Assembly: GCF_018446385.1 (NCBI RefSeq)
Contig: NC_056001.1
Coordinates: 9,232,672-9,296,671 of the forward strand
Length of the DNA stretch: 64,000 nt
Direction: 5' to 3'
Origin: Zingiber officinale
Lineage: Eukaryota > Streptophyta > Magnoliopsida > Zingiberales > Zingiberaceae
Below are positions 23,895-40,146 of this stretch, in pieces. The stretch's first letter is position 1. Each line of letters opens with the position of its first letter. The translations under genes were made by a program, and so were the position numbers. A model generated the notes under the pieces. It saw only the letters and a list, made by a program, of their open reading frames with translations. It was not told where the DNA came from and did no database searches.

Positions 23895-24791
23895 ATGGAG
23901 TTTCATGCCAAACCCCATCCTCCTAACTTGGATGATGTACAAGTAGATTGTAACTGGGAAGATGTGACTTGCCCTATTTGTCTGGATTTCCCTCACAATG
24001 GGGTCATGCTTCAGTGCTCTTCTTATGACAAGGGATGCCGGCCTTTCATGTGTGATACTAACCAGGCCCATTCAAACTGTCTTGAGCGCTTCAAAAGTGC
24101 ATATGGGATGCCTATTGTTGTCAAAGTCACATCAACAACACATGGGGCCACTGTAGTTTGTATTCAAGACATCTCTTCAAACTCGGGCAGCCGACCTGCC
24201 TGCCCACTATGTAGAGGGGATGTAACTGGTTGGGTTGTTATCGACAAGGCCCGTGTATACTTGAACATGAAGAAGCGATGCTGTGAAGAGAAGCAGTGTT
24301 CATACATTGGAAATTTTACTGAGCTGCAAAAGCACGCTGAGCTAAAGCATCCTCATTCGTGCCCTTCAGAAATCGACCCTGCTCGACAACTTGATTGGGA
24401 TAACTTCCAGCAGTCTACAGAGATTATAGATGTTTTGAGCACTATACATGCAGAAGTACCACACGGGGTGGTTTTAGGTGACTATGTCATCGAGTATGGT
24501 GATGCTGAGACCGGAGACGAGCATGAAGATTTCCCCCGGAGCAGGGGTAACTGGTTGACGTCTTGCATATCTTGTAAGGTATTCCATAGAGGTCCAAGAA
24601 GCCGACAAAGATCCAGACGAAGTGGAAGAAGAAGCAGTGATCATTCGGGCTCTGATGGTTCAAATGTCGGTGAAAACTCTACAAGATCAGTAGATATAAG
24701 AGGCTTCAGATTTGTTGAGACTGATGACGAGCTTCCAAGAACAGGTGGCAGTAACACAGAATCCATTGTGATTCCAAACCACTATCGGTAG
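23895..24791 (+). CDS. DUF1644 zinc-finger protein
   Basis: One coding exon of 298 residues. I start at the ATG at 23895; the frame is open slightly further upstream but only from a non-ATG codon, with a stop before that. A RING-like cysteine pattern is split in two: CPICLDFPHNGVMLQC with GCRPFMC (about residues 25-52), then ACPLCRGDVTGW (about 107-118). A C2H2-like piece follows (CSYIGNFTELQKHAELKHP, about 140-158). The C-terminus is Ser/Arg-rich (around 240-265) and acidic. Plant DUF1644 proteins are a known family; some rice members are stress-induced and act in salt and drought tolerance, but the molecular role is unclear. A TTTTCAG acceptor at about 23838 implies an upstream non-coding exon. 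Confidence 0.88.
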   Translation: MEFHAKPHPPNLDDVQVDCNWEDVTCPICLDFPHNGVMLQCSSYDKGCRPFMCDTNQAHSNCLERFKSAYGMPIVVKVTSTTHGATVVCIQDISSNSGSRPACPLCRGDVTGWVVIDKARVYLNMKKRCCEEKQCSYIGNFTELQKHAELKHPHSCPSEIDPARQLDWDNFQQSTEIIDVLSTIHAEVPHGVVLGDYVIEYGDAETGDEHEDFPRSRGNWLTSCISCKVFHRGPRSRQRSRRSGRRSSDHSGSDGSNVGENSTRSVDIRGFRFVETDDELPRTGGSNTESIVIPNHYR

Positions 24792-25257
24792 GGTTAGTGT
24801 CCCCCCTTTTTTTTGCCATTGTGAAATCCATGTGCTCTCGCTGGTTTGATGACGAATTGTCTTAACCTTTTTCAGATGTTTGTTCTGTGTGCAGATATGG
24901 AAGCCATAGATCCCAGTTTTATGATAATCGACCACTGTGAATGTGTTGCAGTGGGCAGTGGTTCATCCATGGGTGGACACTTGTTTTGACTCTGTTAGAT
25001 CTCAGTTCTATCTTCTACATTGAATTTTCGCCAGCTAGTCATCAATTCCTCTGTTCATATTACTGGCTAGTAGTGAAATACATCCTGTTATATTGTTCGA
25101 ATTTAAACCAGATGTCAATGTGGTCAATGTACTTTTTTTTTTGTTAAAATCCCTGATATCTTGTGAAATGTGTGTTTAATATGTTTCAGCAAAGGTTATT
25201 TGGCTAGAAGTAGCTTGTGTAAATCGAAAGGTGTTATGACATCCTAGAAATAAATTC
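24792..25257 (+). other. 3' region of DUF1644 gene
   Basis: T-rich plus-strand sequence after the stop, presumably 3'UTR. A possible 3'UTR intron (GTAGGGTTAG after the stop at 24791, or later) cannot be judged from sequence alone. No other feature. Confidence 0.4.
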
Positions 25258-26540
25258 TGTTGGATGAGCCACGGGTGCGGTATCAACAAAGTCTTCGTAT
25301 GATGAAAGGAGAACCAGCTGTCCAGAGACTCTCTCAAGCCGGTGGAAAAGAGAGAGAAAACAAGAGGATTAGAATGGACGCCAGGTTATCGGTTCAGCCA
25401 CTCAGTCATTCCGATGCTCAAGTAAGATTTTAGGTGGGGAATTAGAGAAGATGAATAGTAAGCAAGAGTATGTCATTGTATGCAAAGTGTATGCATCTGT
25501 CCCGTGAGAGCGGACTTCCTTTATATAATACCTCTCTCTAAATATTAATTGGTTATGAGATGTTTGACATATTCTTATAAAAGAGATGTTTTCATAATCA
25601 TATTGTTTCACGTGCTTTGACAATTCACTTATTATATCATTATTATGGTGCTAGTTCACTATATATGGGATCATTTATGGTGCTAGTTCATGTTCCCGGG
25701 GCATGGTATCGCGGTAGGATATCCAGATTGTCACCTAAGCATCCGCGTACTTTGACAATTCACTTATTATATCATTATTATGGTGCTAGTTCACTATATA
25801 TGGGATCATTTATGGCGCTAGTTCACTAGATATGGGATCAATTGGGCCGAAGAGGCTGACTTATTAATTTCAAGGAGAATAAGATCGAAGAACCTGAAAA
25901 AAATGGGTTAGGAGTATGTTGAGCAGAGAGAAGGAGTTGAGAAGGGTGTTGGGTTGAATGTCAAATGGAGGTTAATTGGTGGCTCTGAACTAAAGAGTCA
26001 AGTATATCGATCTGGTGAAGTGGGTAGAGTTGAGCCACTGGAGTCAGATGTTAAGTTGAAGGAGTCAAGGTGAGTTGAGCTCCAAATTTTGGCTAGATCA
26101 ACCGGAGGAGTTAGTGATACTAAAGTGACTGAGCGGAGCAATATGTTAGGAGAATTAAACTCCAAGAGTTGGGTAGATTGACTGGAGGAGTCGATGGTAC
26201 CGAACTGACTAAGCGGAGGAATATGTTGGAAGAAATGAGACCCAAAAGTCTAGTAGACTCATCTGAAGGAGTTGGGGAAGTTGAGCTCTGAGTCAGGTAA
26301 GCTTACTAGGAGTTAAGAGAGCTGAACTGACTAAACGGAACAGTATACTAGGAAAGTTGAGCCTCGAAAATTAGATAGATCGATTGGAAGGAGTCGATGG
26401 GCTAACCAAGTGATAACTTGACCACCCAAGAGCAGGGCTGATCCTACATGCCCCTCTGACTTTCATTTGGTAAGACTTTTGATCAATTCGGTAGATAATG
26501 TCTGATTTACTTTTTGTATCAATTATGAATAACAATTTGG
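25258..26540 (+). mobile_element. Degenerate LTR-like repeat
   Basis: The segment opens with TGTTGGATGAGCC and is rich in GAGTCGATGG, GGTTGAGCTC and ACTGACTAAGCGGA words that recur at roughly 75-85 base spacing between about 26040 and 26420. That repetitive GA-rich style is typical of long plant LTRs. I cannot find a matching end, a flanking duplication or any coding remnant, so the right boundary is approximate and the family is open (gypsy or copia). Broken and old. Confidence 0.35.
25615..25827. repeat. Direct repeat, about 75 bp twice, offset about 135
   Basis: The sequence from CTTTGACAATTCACTTATTA at about 25615 to GTGCTAGTTCA at about 25690 recurs almost unchanged at about 25750-25825. 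About 60 bases of unrelated GC-richer sequence lie between. Only about one or two bases differ (GTGCTAG versus GCGCTAG near the end), so this duplication is much younger than the LTR-like sequence around it. Confidence 0.8.
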
Positions 26541-26613
26541 ATCGAAAGTGATGTGAAGTATTTCTAGATATGCATTCTAAATTTGATTCATTTTAAAAAT
26601 TTATATCGATATG

Positions 26614-26686
26614 GTGGCAAAAGGTGAATATGCTCACCCCTGACGTCCCCGCCAATCCGTCTAAGGACCAACACAGAAAAAAAAAA
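26614..26686 (+). mobile_element. Short SINE-like insertion with A tail
   Basis: A GC-richer 73-bp piece (beginning GTGGCAAAAGGTG, with CCCCTGACGTCCCCGCCAAT inside) ends in a run of A and sits in AT-rich DNA. The flanks TTATATCGATATG (26601-26613) and TTATATCAATATG (26687-26699) match at 12 of 13 bases, as expected for a retroposed copy. There is a possible box A (GTGGCAAAAGG) but no clear box B. It may be a truncated SINE. Confidence 0.5.
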
Positions 26687-26699
26687 TTATATCAATATG

Positions 26700-28068
26700 A
26701 ATTGATTTGAGGATGTTAATAATTTGTTATTGATATTTTTTTATACAGATAATATAGATATATTAGCACTAATTGCCATTTAATCGGTTGACATTATTTT
26801 TTAAAAGATAAATACAGATTTATTTTTCAACATCAATATTCATAAAATCGTATATTTAGAATTCTAAATTAATTTGAATTATATATTATTCTTACGATTT
26901 TTTTGTAAAATTTATGTATCTATGTAAGAAAAGTCAATTACAAAAAATATTACATATTTACATCTATTTACAATAAAGTAAGACTATGATAATGAATTAA
27001 TTCATTACAATAAAGTAAGACTATTATAATGAATTAATTCATAAATTAACATAATCAAAATTTATTGAAATCATTAATAAACAACACTATTTAAAATAAT
27101 ATGCCAAAATTAGTATTCTTTATCATTCGAATGTAAAATCTTAGTTATTTCATTTATTTTTCTAAATACCATTTTAGAATTCAATTCATAGCAAAATATG
27201 TATAAATAGATTTGAAGATGTTGATAATTTTCATCGTATTAACTATTTGCAATAGCCAATTATATATTTATATATTCTTTCAATCGCACAAAGCAACAAT
27301 CTACCACTAGTTATAATTAGTTTTTAATATCAAATACTTTTAAGCTATTTATAATTTATTAAAAATGTATCAACATAAATTTTATTTACTCAATTAATAA
27401 ATAAAATTATAAAGACAACTATATGGCTAATCAAACTCTATAAAAGCATGGTGGAAGGTTCAGACAGAGATGAGAGCTCGGACAATGATGATGGAACGTT
27501 TATAACAAATGATCAGATACTCCGACTGTTTAGTATGAGCATAGCACAGATTGACCTGGGATGACATTGTTGATTTTCTTGATGGATCAAACGCTCCAAG
27601 GACTTCACTGCGTACGTCCCGTGCCTCCACTGCTTGTGGTTGACATCAAGCTCATTAACTCTTTAATAATAATAATAATATCTATAAAAGCTCAACCTCA
27701 TTAACTCTTTAATAAATTTGAAAAAAAAATAATTAACACAGCTAATCCTGGAATGACCGGTCTAACGATATGAAATTTTCCCACTAAACATTAGAATAAA
27801 TCAAGAAACACTCGCTCGCGGCAGACGGCAAGCGGACGGCAAAAAAAAACCCAGAGCTTTTTTAATGTCATCAGTTTAAGCTCAATTCAGGTTTTACAGA
27901 CCTAAGCTGATTGCTCATGTCAATAGCAATTAGCAATACAAAGCATGGACACCATAGAATCAACCATTGCCAGCGCACAAATAATTCTAATACTTAGGGA
28001 GGATTCGAAGTCGCAGCCAAAATTCTCTCAAATGAATCTACAATATTCAACAATTATCGTGCACAGTC
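26700..28068. other. AT-rich intergenic DNA
   Basis: About 1.4 kb, mostly AT-rich, with a short direct repeat near 26985-27045 (ATTACAATAAAGTAAGACTA words twice) and an AAT triplet run at about 27665-27680. It should include the 3'UTR of the minus-strand TRM9-like gene at its right edge. No gene or RNA seen. Confidence 0.5.
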
Positions 28069-29734
28069 TTAGATCTTCTCGAGAACAATACACCAATTCG
28101 ATTTGTCATAAAATTGGTCGACAATTGATGCATTATTTATGCCCGAAACCAACCTACAAATCAAATCAAATCGAAAAAAGTTAGAAATCTAAGAAAAAGA
28201 AAAACACGAGTTAAGAACAATAATGTAGGAGGAAACTTTCCAATAAATAAACCTACAACGAACCAGTTGTTATCCATAGAGAAGTTTTATGTCATTAAAT
28301 CAGATTATTAAATAGGTCATGAGTTTTTAAAAGCTTAAACTTAGAAACTGAGCTTATATTCATTTCTGTTTGATTATAATCCAAGTGGAGAACTGTATAA
28401 ACTATTTCGAAGTTCGGCACCACCATAAATAATTCAATTAAATTAAAACTAAAATATACACTTCAGAGGTAATATTTAGATCTTCTAAAGTTGTGAACCT
28501 AACGTTGAACAGAATTTTAACTTTGCAACTTTTATGAAATAACTAAGCTAAAGACGGGCATAAAAAGGGTAGATTATCAACCAAAATTGGCAACATAGTA
28601 ACTACTAGGCAAACAGGCATACCTTTGGAGTTCGCCTTCAACAAAAACATGGTAATAACGGTTGTATACCAGCGCTCCTTTCTTATCATCCTTCTTTGCT
28701 AGTCCAGATTCAAGTGCTGAAGCTGATGCACCACTAATTTCAGCACGGTGATATGGCAAGTGCCAAGGAACAAAATATTCCTGCTGGGTCTCAGATAGGC
28801 CATCGTTGGAAGAATACTCTCCCTCCGAAATGGAACATGGAATAGAAGCACCGTCCATAACTTTGTCTGTTCTTGACTCCACTTCTCCAGCAAACAATCT
28901 GCTGGATGTTTGCCTACAACTTTCATCTAACTCGGGGATACATTCCAACTTGGTTGCAGCATTACCACGAACAGGTGGATTGCTTGACTTCACCCATTCA
29001 TCATCATACTTATGACAGAGAGGTGTCCATTTAGTAAGTAGTGATTTATCTTCTTGTTCAACAGCCCACACAGTGATTAAAATCAGCCCACCCTTCCGAA
29101 CAACCCTAACCAACTCCTCTATTGCTTTTATCCGTCTACTATCAGTGCTCAGGTGATGCAATACCGCGATAGAAATTGCAGCATCACCAAAATTCTCTCT
29201 GTAGGGAAGGTCGACAGCATCAGCAACCATTACTTCATGGCCTTTCCTTGTGCATATTTCAACTAGAGAAGGGCTTATATCACAACCTATGTAGAAGCAA
29301 TCAGGGTTCAGGCCAAGATACTTTCCATTTCCGCAACCAGCATCCAAAATGACAGAACCTGGCTGCAAAGAGTTCAAGAAACTAGCAACTTTTGGCCACT
29401 TAGCGAATCGAGTTGAGCTGAAATGAGGTGCAATGGCATCATAAATGCGATGAACATACTTCTTTTCAATGTCTGGAGTGGAGCAGACACTGGACGAGCA
29501 AGTATTCTCCACATGCAAATATGAAGGTTCTGGGGAATTAGATGGCTGATCTAAATTCTCTGACAATAAATTTGTTGAATGAAATTTTTGAGTGTGGCGT
29601 AATGACTCCATGGCCGACATTCCAGAAGACCTAACACCTACAGAGGTATCTGGATGCAGTAGAAATGCTGCTCTTAACAGAATAAACAAATTTATAGGTT
29701 TTGAATATAGTACTGTGCTGAACCTACTGAGCAT
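28069..29734 (-). CDS. TRM9: TRM9-like tRNA (carboxymethyluridine-34) methyltransferase
   Basis: Two coding exons: 29734-28623 and 28153-28069, with a GTATGC donor and a TTTGTAG acceptor, total 398 residues. The enzyme family methylates the wobble uridine (cm5U to mcm5U) in tRNA with a TRM112 partner, using S-adenosylmethionine. SAM motif I is ILDAGCGNGKYL (about 129-140), motif II is IGCDIS (149-154), followed by VMVADAVDLPY and SIAVLHHLS. The family-specific region YFVPWHLPYHRAEVSGAS-like and KKDDKKGALVYNRYYHVF is complete, and the short last exon supplies IVDQFYDKSNWCIVLEKI. The N-terminus before about residue 89 is variable; a later ATG (residue 39 or 42) is possible. Upstream minus-strand sequence near 30540-30830 looks like a leader exon (GGTCTAT donor). 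Confidence 0.9.
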
Positions 29735-31580
29735 AGGACCATGAAACACCGCTTAACTCACTAGTGGTGCCCCTATAACAAGTGAAACATAATTTAATAT
29801 TAGCATTCAATAACATTGAATAGTTTGAGAATAAGTAACACTGTAACAATAAATAAAGATCTCTAATAGATCAACATCAATACTTCAGACTTCTATGGTT
29901 GTTTGTAAATCATGCTTCATCAAGATATCATTCACATTTGTTCGGAAAGAAGCAAGTAGGCCATTCACACCTTGCATATAACAATACAACAATTCAGTGC
30001 GACAAAAGTAGTAGTAATCATAAGTTGAAAGAAACAACTGCCACGATGTCACTGAATTATCAGGTTCAGACAAGCAAACATATTAACCCAACAGTTACTG
30101 TTAGTTGTTTCTTCGTACATAAAAGGCAAATATCTGCAAATTTATCTGTAATGCCCTAAAGGGAAAGTTCTTACTAAGTACACTGCAGTGGCAAAAACCT
30201 GATTTGCTCAGACAGATTTTATTCAAAGCACTACATGACCCAACAATAGACCTTGTCTGAGGAGTGAAAAAAAACACACACATCACATGGACATAAACAA
30301 TGAACGCCTATGCACAAGAACCATCGACATTAAACTAACATTCTCAGATGGATAAACACAAACATGCAATACAACAAGAAACCAAACAAGAGTTGCTTGA
30401 GGATAAAGTTAATGTCACCACACTAGCTTGTTGCACAGATCACTAAGAATCCGCAAAGTAACAACCTAGGCATGGAAACAACCACGAGGAGAGCAGAGGT
30501 AGGGATGTGATCATTAGCAGGAGATTCTTCAGAGAGAAAAAGATAGACCTTAAGGAGGTGGAGGAAGGAAGACGATACTATGTCGCTGGGAAACGGGGAA
30601 AGGGAGGTGGTCGTTGCCTTCGAAGCCGTGCTATTTGCACAAGCTAGAGAAAGATCTAGGGAATTGTATATGAGATCGATCCTAACAGATCAAAAATAGT
30701 TGAATTGAGAAGAGGAGATCGGCCTGTCACGTAGCGTCGAAGACATCTTCGTCAAATTTGGACGACGGCGTGAAGACGCACGAGGAAGAGAGTCTGAAGA
30801 ATAGGGTTTGAGGTGACCGTGTGGGCTGGACGGGCCTGGCTGGAGTTTAATCAGATCGGAGTAACGGGCTTGAATTCAGAATTAATCTGAATAAAATTAT
30901 TAATTTTAGCTCAGCTTAAATTCCATTTTATTATCCAATTTGATTATATTTGCTTTTAGAAAAATCAATATATAAATTCAATTTGATATTGATCGAATTA
31001 TAATATTATTGTTTAAATTAACTGAGAACTTAATTGAATTATATAAAGTACATGCAGATATATATATATATACTACTTGGTTTGATACTAAGAAATTAAA
31101 CCAAGTTTTGTCTAGATCACATATTTATATCATTTTCTTTTTTTAAAAAAAAAAAGTATATAAAAACAAGTTGTTTGATTATCGGTTTAGTTGGATATCT
31201 TTGAAGCATTATTTTCCATTGAAGGTGCTTCCATACGGGAAAACAAAACTAGAGAAGCAACAAACAAAAAAACTAAAATGATTAGGACAGGAAAAGGAAC
31301 TGTATAAAGGATTAGAGATAAGAGGGGATATTAGAATATTAGACTGTGAAATTCAGAAAGAGTAAGAGTTTTGTCTCAAGAGGAGGCAAGAAGGGTTTCT
31401 AAAAGTCTCCTCTCATTACGAAGCTCTTAAACATAATATTTTATAAATTTTCTATTCTAAAAAGAATGAGAGTTTGAGTTTTCAACTAAATATGTTCCTT
31501 AGGCTAATTTCAAAACGGATTTGAGATAGATGGTTTAATAAATAGTTCAGTTTTTTTTTAACCAAAAGTGATGATAGGAT
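29735..31580. other. TRM9 5' region and AT-rich spacer
   Basis: From 29735 to about 30830 lie the probable 5'UTR intron and leader of the minus-strand TRM9-like gene; an AAACCCTA-type word near 30805-30812 (GGGTTTG on the plus strand) fits a plant promoter-leader region. From about 30880 the DNA is AT-rich to the tRNA duplication. No further feature seen. Confidence 0.4.
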
Positions 31581-31666
31581 GTTAGGCCTAATAAAAAACA
31601 TTTTTTGGATAGTTAGTTTTATTATAATTTTGTATATGTAAAAGTTAATTGGCACATTAATAAATA

Positions 31667-31750
31667 CCGACCTTAGCTCAGTTGGTAGAGCGGAGGACTG
31701 TAGTGGGTTCAGATATCCTTAGGTCGCTGGTTCGAATCCGGCAGGTCGGA
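31667..31750 (+). tRNA. tRNA-Tyr (GTA), 11-bp intron
   Basis: Acceptor stem CCGACCT pairs with AGGTCGG, followed by discriminator A. The D arm is GCTC/GAGC, the anticodon GTA is at 31700-31702, and the T arm is GCTGGTTCGAATCCGGC with a normal box B. The intron (31704-31714) lies after position 37, the universal place for nuclear tRNA introns; tRNA-Tyr is one of the few plant tRNAs that carries one. Mature length without CCA is 73. A T-run terminator follows at about 31759. Confidence 0.96.
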
Positions 31751-32253
31751 TTTATCTTTTTTTTTTAAAATTTTATCATTAAAAGTGTTTCTTTTGAACA
31801 CAATGAATTATGCTTATACACGAAAAAAATTTGAAATATCTAAGTGAACGTCAGTCGGAGGAAGATGCGAGTTTTAGGGTTTTAAAATTTACCTTTTTAT
31901 AAGGAAATAAAATTAAGTAGAGAACAAAGAAATAAATAAAATTTAAATGTAATTTTTGAGTATTTTTCGATTACTTCTGTTTGATTTTAGTTGACAAGTC
32001 ACTTTAATTTCAATGTTTGAAATATATGCTTTAATATAGATATATCCTTAATATTTGATAAACGAGTCCAACAAGGTTATCCGTCACATGAATCAATTAT
32101 TTACATCATAAAATCACCTAATGGCTCAGTCAGTGATACAAAACAATGACGACTTGGCTTATGATGATGTTAGGCCTAATAAAAACATTTTTTGGCTAGT
32201 TAGTTTTATTTTACTTTTGTATATGTATAATTTTATTGAAAAATTAATCAACA

Positions 32254-32338
32254 CCGACCTTAGCTCAGTTGGTAGAGTGGAGGACTGTAGTAGGATTCAG
32301 ATATCCTTAGGTCGCTGGTTCGAATCCGGCAGGTCGGA
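32254..32338 (+). tRNA. tRNA-Tyr (GTA), 12-bp intron
   Basis: The second copy, in the tandem duplicate. Same acceptor, anticodon (32287-32289) and T arm; the mature length is again 73. The intron (32291-32302) is one base longer than in the first copy and differs in sequence. The D stem has GAGT instead of GAGC, turning a G-C pair into G-U, which still pairs. A T-rich terminator follows. It looks functional. Confidence 0.94.
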
Positions 32339-32697
32339 TTTGTTTTTTATATTTTTATCATTAAAAGTGTTTCTTTTGAACACAATGAATTATGCTTATA
32401 CACGAAACTATTTTAAAATTTACCTTTTTATAAGGAAATAAAATTAAGTAGAGAACAAAGAAATAAATAAAATTTAAATGTAATTTTTGAGTATTTTTCG
32501 ATTACTTCTGTTTGATTTTAGTTGACAAGTCACTTTAATTTCAATGTTTGAAATATATGTTTTAATATAGATATATCCTTAATATTTGATAAACGAATCC
32601 AACAAGATTATCCGTCACATGAATCAATTTTTTACATCATAAAATCACCTAATGGCTCAGTAAGTGATACAAAACAATGACAACTTGGCTTATGATG

Positions 32698-33304
32698 ATT
32701 TTGAATCACCATCCAAACAAATAATTATTCCATGACAATCTATTAACTCATTCCTAGAGTTTCATTTTTCATCCAATGTAGTGGCGGTCTTCATGGCTTT
32801 ATGCATCAAATAAAAAGAAAACAAAAAATATGTAAAGCTTAGAATCTCAAACAATGATCAACGTTACAAATACAAATACTTATAGGCCCTCACTCCTTTG
32901 AAGCTTATCTAAAATCAGTCTACGAATATCAATCTAAACCTATATCGAAACAATAATAAAATCTAAAACACAATCTCAGAAGGTGACGCATTTAGGTACA
33001 TGATCAAACATTGTAAAATTCTAGAAATAATAGAGATAACAAAGATGAGTAATAACATAATGACCAACAAGCTGCACTTGTCCCGACTCCAGCATATATC
33101 CTCGGCCAATCCACACAATTCTTCCGCTGCATCACTTGCTGTTTCTTTCATCATTCGGAGGGCGCCTAAAATCAGCACTCCGTAACTGTGCAGACATGTC
33201 ACAAATTATAAACCAGGAAAAACTTCATGCCAAAGTGTTCTCCCAGTTTCGTTTATGGATTCTTCAGAGGATCGTTACAAGTTGCCACAGACTGGCAGTG
33301 ATAA
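32698..33304 (-). other. Probable 3'UTR of CK1 gene and spacer
   Basis: Between the tRNA duplication and the CK1 stop codon. On the minus strand the sequence just after the stop is of ordinary composition and holds a 79-codon frame (33202-32963) with a hydrophobic stretch LLVIMLLLIFVISIISRIL. I recognise no family and treat it as chance within the 3'UTR. Confidence 0.4.
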
Positions 33305-38127
<4,823 letters not shown>

Positions 38128-38560
38128 CCGACCACCACCACGGAGATAACCCACCAGCGGCGGATTCAGAATCTCTCTGGAAACCAGAAACACAACGGAA
38201 AAAGAACGATGGAAAAGGCGAAAAGGAACTCTCCTGTTCACCCAATGAGAACCTCAACAGATTAAGGACGCGAGGGCATTAGCCCTTCAATCAGCTAAAT
38301 CAGCGACGAAGTTGGACGAAAACGCTCAAAAATTAAGGATTCGGATGGGGGAACGGGAAGAAGGGACCGACATCCTACGATTCCGTGCTTGCGCACGCTT
38401 TGACCCGATCGAAACCGCGGCAACGACAGCGGGCAACCCAAGCTATTACCGTGTCACCCGCGATCGCTCTGGCTTTGGTCTGGCAAAAAGTAACTATTTC
38501 CTCATGGCATCCTGGTGTTAATCCGTGGGCGGTGTTAATACGCGGGGAAAGTGTTTAATA
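38128..38560 (-). promoter_or_regulatory. CK1 5'UTR and proximal promoter region
   Basis: GC-rich DNA directly upstream of the CK1 ATG (to about 38500) in the middle of AT-rich surroundings, as expected for a housekeeping leader. No particular element is recognised. Open frames here (38312-38521 plus; 38038-38257 minus in another frame) are by-products. Confidence 0.5.
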
Positions 38561-39837
38561 TAATAAGTATATGAAATACTAAAGTAGAGTTTTTGGTAGA
38601 GTCATTAGGATAAAATATTTGATTTTTAAAATTTTAAATTATTTGAATCTTATATGATTTTCTATAAACAAAATTAATTTAATTTAATATTATATTTATC
38701 TTAAAAAAATATTAAAAAAAAATATACTTTTTAACATTATCGACCTAAAATATTTATAAAAAATTTTTGATTATAGTGTTGAAATGGGACTAAAGAGAAT
38801 TATATTTTTTTATATAAAATAATCAGAGAAAATTAATGATGAAAAAAATTCATAATAATATGTCGCAGTTGAGTCTCGAATTCTAGATCACTAATCGTTT
38901 CGCTTGTGAAATTACTAATAAATCTTGGAATTATTTTTACTATAAATAAAAAAAAATTTAGTAACGTAAATTTATTTTAGACTTCATCACAATTAATTAA
39001 TAAAGAGGGAAGAATTTTAATAAAATAGTAATATATATATATATATATATAGTAATAATTTTTGCAAGCGCGGTTACAGTTATCAGCACAAACATCGTCA
39101 GCGGTGATGGAACAGTGTTCCCTGATAATCGCTTTTTCACGTAGCGGAAACGGAACCGCTTAACCTTTGCCTGTTCGCCAGCACGAGCTCAGTATTCCGT
39201 TACTGACTTGTCATATTTCAAGAGAGTCCACCAAGTTTGGCTTCCTAAATGTTTTAGAACAATTTCAAGGCAGGAACTTTCCTTGTCTTCGTGAAGCTAG
39301 TTGTTGAATAATATTTCAACGTGAAATAATTTATCAATTGAAACTTGATCAACCCACGTTTGAATTCGTCAACACAGATACCGAGTCAAATTGGAACGCT
39401 ATTTTCTGACAACAAACAAATTGATTTGCAAAAGTTAAATGGGTTCGCTCCAACGTTAGCCGTCTGGACCGATCCGCTCGGGTCAATTGAAATACGACTC
39501 AACGTTGAAACCACAGCAACTAATCGCTCGGATTACAAGTAATTTATTCCATATATTTTTTTTTTGTTGAGATAAAATAGTAAGGTGATACCTATGCCCT
39601 CGATCCAACGTTAAATGGGTTCGGTCCAACGTTAATCGTCTGGACGATAACCTTATCATTTATTGAGGTGAGACTTATGCCTTCATTAAAATGTCAGAAA
39701 TCCATCTGAGTGCAATATTCAGTATCAACCAAATAATAACAGTCTAAACCAAGGACACTAATTAATAAATACAAATATTCTGAAAATTTGAAACTCTGTC
39801 ATAATTTCAACTTCAAATAAAAATTATTTTTTATTTA
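38561..39837. other. AT-rich intergenic DNA with small duplications
   Basis: Mostly AT-rich, with an AT dinucleotide run at about 39030-39051. A moderately GC block (39060-39220) has no recognised function. A 40-base direct repeat (GTTAAATGGGTTCG then CCAACGTTA and CGTCTGGAC) occurs at about 39434 and 39612. No gene seen. Confidence 0.45.
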
Positions 39838-40146
39838 TCTTGGGGGACTTTAAGACCCGATGATCTATTGATGGCATCACAAAGTACTCGACCATCATAG
39901 ACAGAACCTTCCCACTCAATTAACGCATATATGAATTATATTATGGGCAACACACTCCCAACACATTTATTGCAAATCCCTCCTTTTTCTTGTGTGATAA
40001 CATTATTTTTTTTCTTTAGGGGGTGACACTTAGATAAAAGTACTGTCTAAAGCACCTAAACAATCCTATAATAATTTTTAATTATAAGAATTATATATTG
40101 AAATAAAAAAATACAATTAAATTAAAGATTTATAGGTGATTAAAAA

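Larger units (their letters stand above)
31581..32697. repeat. Tandem duplication carrying tRNA-Tyr genes
   Basis: Two head-to-tail copies: 31581-32168 (about 588 bp) and 32169 to about 32697 (about 529 bp). Both start with GTTAGGCCTAATAAAAA and end with GACTTGGCTTATGATGAT, allowing one base difference. Copy 2 lacks about 60 bases that copy 1 has around 31825-31885. Apart from that, most of the roughly 290 bases downstream of the tRNA are nearly identical between the copies, so the duplication is fairly recent. Confidence 0.92.

Noticed and set aside
27945-28184. Plus-strand 79-codon frame
   Set aside because: It is the antisense of the last TRM9 exon.
31667-32338. Functional link between TRM9 and the neighbouring tRNA genes
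   Set aside because: TRM9 acts on tRNAs with a wobble uridine; tRNA-Tyr has GTA, so the adjacency is most likely coincidence.
32121-32441. A 106-codon plus-strand frame
   Set aside because: It reads straight through the second tRNA-Tyr gene; the frame is accidental.
32963-33202. Minus-strand frame with a hydrophobic helix downstream of CK1
   Set aside because: It lies in the expected 3'UTR of CK1, has no recognised family and no promoter space of its own.
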